The notes beneath the pieces are model-generated. The model saw only the letters and a program-made list of their open reading frames with translations. It ran no database searches and had not been told where the DNA came from. 25,147 nt of DNA from JAIOTG01 sp964644045. GTDB lineage: Bacteria; Patescibacteriota; Patescibacteriia; Patescibacteriales; JAGXOH01. The stretch covers positions 1-25,147 of the forward strand of contig CAZXUK010000015.1 in assembly GCA_964644045.1 (NCBI GenBank), given 5' to 3'. A program made the translations under genes and the position numbers. This document shows positions 14,131 through 20,482 of the stretch, piece by piece; within the stretch, counting starts at the first letter, position 1, and the number at the start of each line of letters is the position of its first letter.

Positions 14131-15084
14131 ATGGAGAAAAATAAAAAGAATTTGTTTTTGGGCATTATTTTGGTAATTTTGGTAATTATTGCTTATGGGT
14201 ATTATTTTGAGCAAAACCAATCGGAAGGAAAACAAAATAACTTTCTCTCCGGCGTGAATCCGAAAGAAATAAGCAAAATAGAGGTTAACACTCTCGGTTC
14301 CAGTACGGCCTTGCTTAAGCAGGAAGAAAGATGGAAAATAGATGGAGAGGAAGGTTTTTATGTTAGTTCCGAAGTGGCTTCTGATATGGAGCAAAGTTTA
14401 GCTAATTTAGTTAAAGCCGATTTTGAATTGGCCAGCGAAAACAGTGAAAAAAAAGAAATATACCATACAGACGAAAAACACGGCGCGGAAGTAAAATTAT
14501 ATCGGGGAGAAGAAATGGTGGCTGATTTTATAGTGGGAAGATTGGATTCTCCCACTGTCTCCCATACTTATATATCCCGACCGGAACGGGAAAAGACCTA
14601 TTTGGCGCGCAATGTGCAATTAACCGGCATTTTTTTGAGAGAAGATTGGCGCAGCAAAGCAATTTTTGACAATCCGGAGAAAGAAGTTAAAAAATTAAGG
14701 TTTCAATATCCGGAAAAAGAATTTAGTTTAACCCGAAAAGAAACCGAGGAAGGAGATAAAGTTTGGCGGAGCACGGAACCGAATTCTTTCACCGCCGATT
14801 CCAAAAAAGTTTCTGAGATCACCGATTTAATGATTGATTTAACCGCCACTCAAATTCCGGAACAAAAATTTGAAGGCACGGGGCTGGAAAAACATTTGAT
14901 TATTGTTGAGGCCCAAGGAGGAGAATGGTCTAACACTATAATGGTGGGCGAGAAATATGAAGCAGACGGAGAAAAAGATTTTTATTATGCCAAAAAGGGA
15001 AGTAGCGATAATATTTATTTAATAACCAAAGAGCAGAGAGACATTCTCAAGGCCTTGCCCGAAGAGCTGAGATCGGAAAAATAA
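14131..15084 (+). CDS. DUF4340 domain protein, membrane-anchored
   Basis: A 317-residue protein with one N-terminal membrane anchor (about 7-25) and an extracytoplasmic domain built of repeated beta-rich units of the DUF4340 family: VNPKEISKIEV, then RWKIDGEEGFYVSSEVASDM, KLYRGEEMVADFIVGR and TYLARNVQLTGIFLREDWR. A similar unit recurs in the second half (EFSLTRKETEEGDKVWRS ... FTADSKKVSEITDLMIDL). DUF4340 proteins commonly accompany GldG-like proteins and ABC-2 transporters, as here, where it closes the four-gene operon ahead of a strong terminator. Its role is unknown; binding to wall or surface material is a guess. Confidence 0.85.
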   Translation: MEKNKKNLFLGIILVILVIIAYGYYFEQNQSEGKQNNFLSGVNPKEISKIEVNTLGSSTALLKQEERWKIDGEEGFYVSSEVASDMEQSLANLVKADFELASENSEKKEIYHTDEKHGAEVKLYRGEEMVADFIVGRLDSPTVSHTYISRPEREKTYLARNVQLTGIFLREDWRSKAIFDNPEKEVKKLRFQYPEKEFSLTRKETEEGDKVWRSTEPNSFTADSKKVSEITDLMIDLTATQIPEQKFEGTGLEKHLIIVEAQGGEWSNTIMVGEKYEADGEKDFYYAKKGSSDNIYLITKEQRDILKALPEELRSEK

Positions 15085-15093
15085 TTTCTTATA

Positions 15094-15130
15094 AACAAGG
15101 GGTTTGCGAAGGCGAGCCCCTTGTTTTTTT
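15094..15130 (+). terminator. Rho-independent terminator after the Gld-like operon
   Basis: AACAAGGGG (15094-15102) pairs with CCCCTTGTT (15117-15125). Five further pairs, two of them G-U, extend it inward to a GAAG loop, and a run of T follows (to 15132). This is a strong terminator separating the transporter operon from the sugar operon. Confidence 0.92.
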
Positions 15131-15147
15131 TTGAATTTAAATTATGG

Positions 15148-15153
15148 TATAAT
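15148..15153 (+). promoter_or_regulatory. Probable -10 box for the sugar operon
   Basis: TATAAT within ATTATGGTATAATATATAAT, directly after the upstream terminator. The TATGG lead-in resembles an extended -10. Transcription would begin near 15160, producing a leader of about 95 bases that contains the structured region 15162-15252. Confidence 0.6.
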
Positions 15154-15161
15154 ATATAATA

Positions 15162-15252
15162 AAGGTAATGCCTACCTTAAATAGTGAAATGCACCACCAA
15201 ATCAATCCCGGTGCATTTCAAATTTAAAATAATAATTATTTTAAATTTGAAA
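15162..15252 (+). promoter_or_regulatory. Structured leader with competing hairpins upstream of the PfkB gene
   Basis: Three structures follow one another. AAGGTA (15162-15167) pairs with TACCTT (15173-15178). TGAAATGCACC (15185-15195) pairs perfectly with GGTGCATTTCA (15210-15220). A 17-bp perfect AU-rich stem, 15216-15232 with 15236-15252, ends two bases before the ATG at 15255. The second and third share bases 15216-15220 (TTTCA), so the full forms exclude each other, as in attenuators and riboswitches. No known riboswitch class is recognised. Confidence 0.6.
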
Positions 15253-15254
15253 AT

Positions 15255-16241
15255 ATGTCTTTTGATTTTATAACTATTGGCGGAGCTACCGAAGATATTA
15301 CTTTTTATACCCGTGAAGGAGTATTAATTTCCAACAGAAAAGATGTTTTAAAACAGAAATTATTGGCTTTTGAATACGGAGCCAAAATAAAAATTGATGA
15401 GTCTCATTCCACTTTTGGGGGCGGTGCTTCCAATACGGCTGTTAATTTGGCCGGTTTGGGTTTTAAAGCCGCTTGTTTGGTGGCGGTGGGAGATGATAAC
15501 CGGGGAAGGAATGTTATAGATAATTTAAAACAAAAAGGAGTAAACACTTCTTTGATACAAAAAAAGAAAAATTCGGAAACCGGCTTTTCTTTTCTTTTGG
15601 TTGGCCCCAATAACGAGCATATAGTTTTTTCCAACAGGGCTGCCAATAAAAAATTGAATATTTCTACCAAGGAAACCAAGGTTCTTCAAAGCGCCAAATG
15701 GGCTTATTTAACTTCCTTGCACGGAGATTGGCTCCGGGTTTTGCAAAAAGTTTTTAAAATTGATAGCTTAAATATAGCTTGGAATCCGGGACATGTCCAA
15801 ATTGTGGCCGGTTTTAAAAAATTAAAGCCGTTCCTATCCCAAACCAAAGTTTTGGCCTTAAATAAGGACGAGGCCATTGAGTTGGTTGTTTCCCATCCGG
15901 ATTTTAAGAATAAACCCAATAGTTTTTTGAATAATACCCGTAATTTACTCAAGGCTTTAAAAGGAATGGGTCCGGAAATTGTTTTGATCACTCGGGGCAA
16001 AGAAGGCGCTGATTGTTATGATGGCGAAGAGTTTTATTATCAGTCCACCTTAAAAGAGAAAAAGAGAGTGGATACTACCGGGGTGGGAGATGCTTTTAAT
16101 TCTTCTTTTGTGGCCGGACTGGAGTTATTTAAGGGCGATATTAAAAAATCCTTGCGCCTGGGAGCTCGCAATTCGGCTTCCGTGATCGGCCAACAGGGCG
16201 CTCAAAACGGTTTATTAACTTCTAAAAAATTAAAATTATGA
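15255..16241 (+). CDS. PfkB family carbohydrate kinase
   Basis: A 328-residue sugar kinase of the ribokinase/PfkB family. The N-terminal half has FGGGASNTAVNLAGLG, the substrate-side Gly-rich motif; the C-terminal half has the ATP/anion-hole motif DTTGVGDAFNSSFVAG starting at 273, with catalytic base Asp279. An extended early segment (about 20-50, TREGVLISNRKDVLKQKLLAFEYGAKIKIDE) is longer than in ribokinase. The substrate could be a hexose, a sugar phosphate or a nucleoside; the sequence does not decide. It heads an operon with nucleotide-sugar genes and overlaps the next gene by four bases (ATGA), so translation of the two is coupled. It follows a structured leader and stops with TGA. Confidence 0.9.
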   Translation: MSFDFITIGGATEDITFYTREGVLISNRKDVLKQKLLAFEYGAKIKIDESHSTFGGGASNTAVNLAGLGFKAACLVAVGDDNRGRNVIDNLKQKGVNTSLIQKKKNSETGFSFLLVGPNNEHIVFSNRAANKKLNISTKETKVLQSAKWAYLTSLHGDWLRVLQKVFKIDSLNIAWNPGHVQIVAGFKKLKPFLSQTKVLALNKDEAIELVVSHPDFKNKPNSFLNNTRNLLKALKGMGPEIVLITRGKEGADCYDGEEFYYQSTLKEKKRVDTTGVGDAFNSSFVAGLELFKGDIKKSLRLGARNSASVIGQQGAQNGLLTSKKLKL

Positions 16242-16690
16242 TCCAAGGAGTAAAGGTTAAAGAGTTAAAAAAAATAAAGGATGAGCGGGGCTGGTTGTCC
16301 GAGGTTTATCGTCAGGACGAGCTGGATTATTCTCCGGCTATGTCCTATATCAGCCAGACCGAACCCGGAGTTATTAGAGGTCCTCATGAACATGTTTATC
16401 AAACTGATTGTTTTGTTTTTTTGGGCCCCGGAGATTTTGAGGTGCATTTATGGGACAGAAGGAAGGAGTCGGAAACTTTTGAAGAATATTCAAAGATAGA
16501 GGCGGGCGAAAGCAGTCCCAAAATGATCGTTGTTCCTCCGGGTGTGGTCCACGGCTATAAATGCGTTTCTTCGGCGGGGGCTCTAAGTATTAATTTACCG
16601 GATAAGCTTTATAAAGGAGCGGGAAAAAGCGAAGAAATAGATGAGATCAGATGGGAGGATGATTCCGAATCCCCTTATCAGATTAAATAA
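16238..16690 (+). CDS. RmlC-like dTDP-4-dehydrorhamnose 3,5-epimerase family protein
   Basis: A 150-residue cupin of the RmlC type, acting on a 4-keto nucleotide sugar such as the product of RmlB, whose gene follows two genes later. Visible motifs: KDERGWLSEVYRQDEL at the start, VIRGPHEH (47-52) with His50 as the likely base in place of the usual RGLHxQ, GDFEVHLWDRR, VVPPGVVHGYKCVS and YKGAGKSEEIDEIRWEDD. It is shorter than RmlC (about 180), lacking the C-terminal end. The changed active-site motif means the true reaction could be a mono-epimerisation or an isomerisation. A FdtA-like 3,4-ketoisomerase is less likely because its RGxHAHK motif is not present. Its ATG overlaps the stop of the kinase gene. 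Confidence 0.8.
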   Translation: MIQGVKVKELKKIKDERGWLSEVYRQDELDYSPAMSYISQTEPGVIRGPHEHVYQTDCFVFLGPGDFEVHLWDRRKESETFEEYSKIEAGESSPKMIVVPPGVVHGYKCVSSAGALSINLPDKLYKGAGKSEEIDEIRWEDDSESPYQIK

Positions 16691-16718
16691 AATTTAATGA
16701 TTATAAGAATCTAAAATT

Positions 16719-17144
16719 ATGTCCGAATGTGTTTTTTGTAAAATTGTTGCGGGAGAGATCCCCGCTTATAAAATTCATGAAGATGATAATTTTTTGGCTT
16801 TTTTGGATATTAACCCTCGAAACAAGGGACATACCTTGGTTGTTCCCAAACAGCATTATCGCTGGGTTTGGGATTTGCCCTTAGAGGCGGAAGAAGGTGT
16901 TGATCTAAAGAATTATTATTTAGTGGTAGGCAAAATCGCCAAAGCTATACGCAAGGCCCTGGATACCGATTATGTGGTATCTTTGGTTTTGGGAGAAGAG
17001 ATCTATCACGCCCATATTTGGCTTGTTCCTCGCTTTGAAAACGATGGTCATGGCGGATCCATAGATATAGCAAATATTAAAGAACTGAGTGAAACCGAGA
17101 TGAAAGAGGCCCAAAATAGAATTAAAAGAGAATTAGAAGATTAA
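16719..17144 (+). CDS. HIT family protein with variant triad (HxHxW)
   Basis: A 141-residue histidine-triad protein; members hydrolyse or transfer nucleoside monophosphates. The N-terminal CVFCKIVAGEIPAYKIHEDD, the middle AFLDINPRNKGHTLVVPKQHY and the triad region IYHAHIWLVPRF all fit. The canonical triad is H-x-H-x-H; here it is His97, His99, then Trp101 (TGG read directly), so the middle, nucleophilic His is kept and the third is lost. Cys4 and Cys7 suggest a zinc site as in bacterial HIT proteins. It sits between the epimerase and dehydratase genes, three bases from the latter, so a part in nucleotide-sugar turnover is plausible; the GalT branch of the superfamily also lacks the third His (HxHxQ). 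Confidence 0.88.
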   Translation: MSECVFCKIVAGEIPAYKIHEDDNFLAFLDINPRNKGHTLVVPKQHYRWVWDLPLEAEEGVDLKNYYLVVGKIAKAIRKALDTDYVVSLVLGEEIYHAHIWLVPRFENDGHGGSIDIANIKELSETEMKEAQNRIKRELED

Positions 17145-17147
17145 TTT

Positions 17148-18113
17148 ATGTCTAAAATTTTAGTAACAGGAGGAGCCGGTTTTATCGGCTCTAATTTTAT
17201 TCATTATTGGTTGGAAAACAATCCGGAGGACAAGATTGTCAATTTGGACGTTTTGACCTATGCCGGTAATAAAGATAATTTGGGGAGTTTGGAAAATAAT
17301 TCTAATTATGAATTTGTTCACGGGGATATCAGGGACGCTTCTTTGGTAAATAAATTAGTGGCAGAGACGGATTTGATTGTCCATTTTGCCGCCGAAACGC
17401 ACGTGGACCGTTCCATAAAAAAAGCGTCTGAGTTTATTAAAACCAATGTAGAGGGGACCATGAATCTGTTGGAGGCGGCTCGACGTCACGGAAACATAAG
17501 ATTTCATCATATCTCCACAGATGAAGTGTTCGGGGAATTGAGTCCTGGCGACCCCCCTTTCCGGGAAGATACTCCCTATAGCCCCCGTAGTCCTTATAGC
17601 GCCTCCAAGGCCGGTTCTGACCATTTAGTGCGTTCTTATTTTTATACCCATCAGCTTCCTGTCACAATCTCTAATTGTTCTAACAACTATGGTCCTTATC
17701 AGTTTCCGGAAAAATTGATCCCTTTATTTATAACTAACTTAATAGAAGGTAAAAAAGTGCCTGTTTACGGAGAAGGTAAAAATATTCGGGACTGGATTCA
17801 TGTTGATGATCATAATCGCGGAGTGGAATTGATCACTAAAAAAGGAAGGATCGGAGAGACTTATTGTCTGGGAGGAGGGAAGGAATTAAGTAATTTGGAA
17901 ATTACCAAAAAGATTTTAAAAATAATGGAGAAAGGGGAGGAATTTATTGAGTATGTAGAGGACAGACCCGGTCATGATTTTCGTTATGCCATCGATTATT
18001 CCAAGGCCAAGAAAGAGTTGGATTGGGAGCCGGAATTGAATTTTGAACAAGGATTGAAAGCCACGGCGGAATGGTATCAAAATAACTCCGAGTGGTGGAA
18101 AAAATTAAAATAA
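17148..18113 (+). CDS. rmlB: dTDP-glucose 4,6-dehydratase (RmlB)
   Basis: RmlB converts dTDP-glucose to dTDP-4-keto-6-deoxyglucose with bound NAD, the entry to rhamnose and other deoxysugars. The protein (321 residues, normal length) has TGGAGFIGS (7-15), NLDVLTYAGNKDNL, HFAAETHVDRSI, the catalytic Thr124-Asp125-Glu126 in STDEVFGE, Tyr150 and Lys154 in PYSASK, then NCSNNYGPYQFPEKLIP, RDWIHVDDH and RPGHDFRYAID. All marks of RmlB, as opposed to other extended SDRs, are present. It starts three bases after the HIT gene. RmlA and RmlD are not in the window, so the end product is not settled. Confidence 0.95.
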   Translation: MSKILVTGGAGFIGSNFIHYWLENNPEDKIVNLDVLTYAGNKDNLGSLENNSNYEFVHGDIRDASLVNKLVAETDLIVHFAAETHVDRSIKKASEFIKTNVEGTMNLLEAARRHGNIRFHHISTDEVFGELSPGDPPFREDTPYSPRSPYSASKAGSDHLVRSYFYTHQLPVTISNCSNNYGPYQFPEKLIPLFITNLIEGKKVPVYGEGKNIRDWIHVDDHNRGVELITKKGRIGETYCLGGGKELSNLEITKKILKIMEKGEEFIEYVEDRPGHDFRYAIDYSKAKKELDWEPELNFEQGLKATAEWYQNNSEWWKKLK

Positions 18114-18120
18114 TTTTTGT

Positions 18121-18126
18121 TATAAT
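18121..18126 (+). promoter_or_regulatory. Possible -10 box before the mannose-1-P guanylyltransferase gene
   Basis: TATAAT (context TTTTTGTTATAATTAAA) lies in the 38-base gap between rmlB and the next gene, 25 bases before its ATG. No -35 can be separated from rmlB coding sequence. It may allow separate expression of the mannose branch. Confidence 0.4.
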
Positions 18127-18151
18127 TAAAGATAAAAGTCAGTAAAATTTT

Positions 18152-19192
18152 ATGAAAATAGTTATATTTGCGGGCGGGAAAGGAACTCGGCTTTGGCCTC
18201 TTTCCCGGGTCAATTCCCCCAAACAATTCGATAAGATCTTTAACGGCAAATCCACCCTGCAACTTGCCTATGATCGAGTGGAGCCGTCTTTTGGGCGAGA
18301 AAATATTTTTGTTCAAACCGTAAAAGAATATAAAGATTCAGTAGTTGAGCAATTACCAGACTTGCCCCGGGAAAATATTTTTTTGGAACCGGCGCGGAAA
18401 AATTTGGGACCGGCGGTTTGTCATGCGGTGAAAGAATTAAAAAAAAGAGGATTGGGCGGTCCTATGGCCATTTTGTGGTCGGACCATTTAATGGATAAGA
18501 AAGAAGAATTTATTAGAGCTTTAAAAACAGCCAAGGGCTTAATAGAAAAAAACGAAGAAAGGTTTGTATTTTTGGGAGAAAAGCCCAGATTTGCCAATAA
18601 TAATTTGGGATGGATTAAGGTGGGAGAAAGGCAAGGAGAAGAAAAGGGAAAAGAATTTTTCGGTTTCGGGGGATGGAAATATAAACCCGAACAAGAAGAA
18701 TGCGAACAGATGCACAAAAGCGGAGAGCATTTTTGGAATCCGGGTTATTTTATAACTTCAGTCGATTTTTTGGAAAAGAGATTTAAAGAATTAGCTCCCC
18801 GGATTTATGAAGCGGTTTTTAGCGGTCGGTATAAAAAGGCCGAGCCCGTACATTTTGATCGGGCGATTATAGAAAAAGTTGATTTGTCAGGAGCCGTGGT
18901 TTTAAAAACCGAGATGGGCTGGACCGATCCCGGAACTTTATATGCTCTTAAAAAAGCCCTGGAAGAACATAAAGAGGCCAATGTGGTTTCGGGTAAGGTG
19001 AGCACGCTTAACACTCGGGATTGTTTATTGTATAATTTAGATAAACATAAAATATTGGCCGGAGTGGGCTTAAAAGGTATGGTGGTTATTAATACTCCGG
19101 ATGCTTTAATAGTGGTCCCCAGAGAAGAAGTTATAAATGTTACCAATTTAGTAAAAAAGATGGAAGAAGAAGGTTGGACCGAACACCTTTAA
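18152..19192 (+). CDS. Mannose-1-phosphate guanylyltransferase
   Basis: Makes GDP-mannose from GTP and mannose-1-phosphate for glycan synthesis. The 346-residue protein begins with the nucleotidyltransferase signature FAGGKGTRLWPLSRVNSPKQF, whose RLWPLSR...PKQF form is specific to the ManC group. Other marks are FLEPARKNLGPAVCHAVK, ILWSDHLMDKKEEF, FWNPGYFITSVDFLEKRF, FDRAIIEK and TEMGWTDPGT. It lacks the C-terminal isomerase domain of bifunctional ManC, so it is the monofunctional form. No SD precedes ATG 18152. It lies 38 bases after rmlB, in a block devoted to activated sugars. The last 43 bases of the gene are repeated 167 bases further on. Confidence 0.93.
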   Translation: MKIVIFAGGKGTRLWPLSRVNSPKQFDKIFNGKSTLQLAYDRVEPSFGRENIFVQTVKEYKDSVVEQLPDLPRENIFLEPARKNLGPAVCHAVKELKKRGLGGPMAILWSDHLMDKKEEFIRALKTAKGLIEKNEERFVFLGEKPRFANNNLGWIKVGERQGEEKGKEFFGFGGWKYKPEQEECEQMHKSGEHFWNPGYFITSVDFLEKRFKELAPRIYEAVFSGRYKKAEPVHFDRAIIEKVDLSGAVVLKTEMGWTDPGTLYALKKALEEHKEANVVSGKVSTLNTRDCLLYNLDKHKILAGVGLKGMVVINTPDALIVVPREEVINVTNLVKKMEEEGWTEHL

Positions 19193-19223
19193 AAGAAGCC
19201 GTTTTCCGCCCCGCCTTATATTT

Positions 19224-19258
19224 TTTTAACGGCCGTAGAGCTTTGCTCGCTGTTAAAA
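19224..19258 (+). other. Two-part hairpin after mannose-1-P guanylyltransferase
   Basis: TTTTAACGGC (19224-19233) pairs with GCTGTTAAAA (19249-19258, one G-T), enclosing a second stem GAGC/GCTC (19238-19248) with loop TTT and a four-base bulge CGTA. It starts at the end of the first repeat copy. It has no following T run, so it may be an mRNA end structure rather than a standard terminator. Confidence 0.5.
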
Positions 19259-19289
19259 CAATATAAGCTACCTTAGATTTTTGAAAAGA

Positions 19290-19316
19290 TTAAAAACTTT
19301 TTTAAAAAGTTTTTAA
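19290..19316 (+). terminator. AT-only palindrome, possible weak terminator
   Basis: A nearly perfect palindrome: the arms 19290-19302 and 19304-19316 are complementary over 13 bases (core AAAAACTTTTT/AAAAAGTTTTT). It ends exactly where the second manC-derived repeat copy begins. T residues within the right arm could aid termination, but a stem made almost only of A-T pairs is weak. Confidence 0.45.
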
Positions 19317-19403
19317 AGTAAAAAAGATGGAAGAAGAAGGTTGGACCGAACACCTTTAAAAGAAGCCGTTTTCCGCCCCCCTTATATTTTTAAAGAAAAA
19401 TTT

Positions 19404-20477
19404 GTGTTTAAAAAAATAAAAAATTTAATAATTTTAATTGTTGTTTTGGGAGTGGTGGCGATTTTTACTCTTTTCTCCCTTTATTTTTACAATATTTACA
19501 GCGCTTCTGATTCTGCGGGAGAGGATTTAAAATTTACAGTGAAGAAAGGGCAGGGAGTAAAAGAGATCGGGCGGAATCTTTTGGAAAAGGATTTGATTGA
19601 TTCCACTTTTTGGTTTGAAACTTATGTTTGGCTTTATGAGAAAGAGAAAAGTTTTCAAGCCGGGCAGTATATTTTAAATACTTCTATGTCTTTAAAAGAA
19701 ATAGTGATAATTTTAACCTCCGGACAGACAATTGATCGGGAAAAAAAGATAACTATTATCGAGGGCTGGAATTTAAGGAATATCGCCAATTATTTGGAAG
19801 AGCAAAGCATTGCCTCCAAAAAAGATTTTTTTGCTTTAGCGGGAGAGCCCTTAATAAATTATCACAAAAAGACAGTTGACCCCGAGGCCTTTCCCAAAGA
19901 TTATTCTTCTCGTTTTTCTTTTCTGGAGAGTAAACCGAAATATTATAGTTTGGAAGGGTATTTATTCCCGGATACTTATAAAATTTTTAAGGGCGCGGAA
20001 GCGGAACAGGTCATTTTGAAAATGCTTAATAATTTTGATCGTAAATTGAGTAGGGATTTAAGAAAAGAAATAGAGAAGCAAAGCAAAACGATCCATGAAA
20101 TTGTAACCATGGCCTCTCTTTTGGAAAAAGAAGTCCGGACCTTAAAAGATATGAAAATAGTTTCCGGCATTTTTTGGGACAGAATTGAGCAGGGACAACC
20201 CCTTCAGTCCTGCGCGACTCTCGCTTATATTTTAAAGAAAAATAAGCTCAGATACAGCACTGAGGACACTAAAGTGGATTCCCCTTTTAATACTTATCAG
20301 AACAAGGGCTTGCCGCCTAGCCCAATTTGTAATCCGGGGTTAAAAGCTATTAAAGCGGCTATTTATCCTCAGGAATCTGATTATAATTATTTTTTAAGCC
20401 GTTCGGATAATGGAGAAACGGTTTTTTCCCGGACTTTGAGTGAGCACCAAAAAAATCAACAAAAATATTTAAAATAA
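19404..20477 (+). CDS. mltG: Endolytic transglycosylase MltG (YceG family)
   Basis: MltG cuts nascent peptidoglycan strands at the membrane and helps set glycan length. From GTG 19404 the protein has 357 residues: membrane anchor about 8-32, then a LysM-like/YceG domain with FTVKKGQGVKEIGRNLLEKDLI, and the catalytic region with YSLEGYLFPDTYKI, Glu241 in MASLLEKEV (the family's catalytic Glu) and SPFNTYQNKGLPPSPICNPG near the end. The start is uncertain: no ATG is available and the frame is open upstream to TTG 19341, but those 21 residues come from the duplicated manC tail, so I prefer GTG 19404. It is followed after 5 bases by the DUF3160 gene. Confidence 0.9.
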   Translation: MFKKIKNLIILIVVLGVVAIFTLFSLYFYNIYSASDSAGEDLKFTVKKGQGVKEIGRNLLEKDLIDSTFWFETYVWLYEKEKSFQAGQYILNTSMSLKEIVIILTSGQTIDREKKITIIEGWNLRNIANYLEEQSIASKKDFFALAGEPLINYHKKTVDPEAFPKDYSSRFSFLESKPKYYSLEGYLFPDTYKIFKGAEAEQVILKMLNNFDRKLSRDLRKEIEKQSKTIHEIVTMASLLEKEVRTLKDMKIVSGIFWDRIEQGQPLQSCATLAYILKKNKLRYSTEDTKVDSPFNTYQNKGLPPSPICNPGLKAIKAAIYPQESDYNYFLSRSDNGETVFSRTLSEHQKNQQKYLK

Positions 20478-20482
20478 GTTTT

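Larger units (their letters stand above)
19150..19391 (+). repeat. Partial duplication: direct repeats of the manC 3' end
   Basis: About 75 bases at 19150-19227 (the last codons and stop of the guanylyltransferase gene plus its downstream sequence) recur at 19317-19391, offset by 167 bases, identical except for one missing G and a shorter T run. The segment between them (19228-19316) is not repeated. The second copy runs up to the mltG start, giving that reading frame an apparent TTG-initiated extension of manC-derived sequence. Confidence 0.92.

Noticed and set aside
16239..16241. Alternative genetic code (UGA as glycine)
   Set aside because: TGA ends the PfkB and L,D-transpeptidase genes at family-appropriate lengths, and no in-frame TGA occurs inside the identified proteins.
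16238..16690. FdtA/WxcM 3,4-ketoisomerase instead of RmlC-like epimerase
   Set aside because: The RGxHAHK signature is absent, while the DERGW start, VPPGVVHGY and closing WEDD segments fit the RmlC family better.
19341..19403. TTG start for mltG, adding 21 residues
   Set aside because: The added sequence is the duplicated manC tail read in another frame; GTG 19404 places the membrane anchor at the usual position. Not excluded as a start in this strain.
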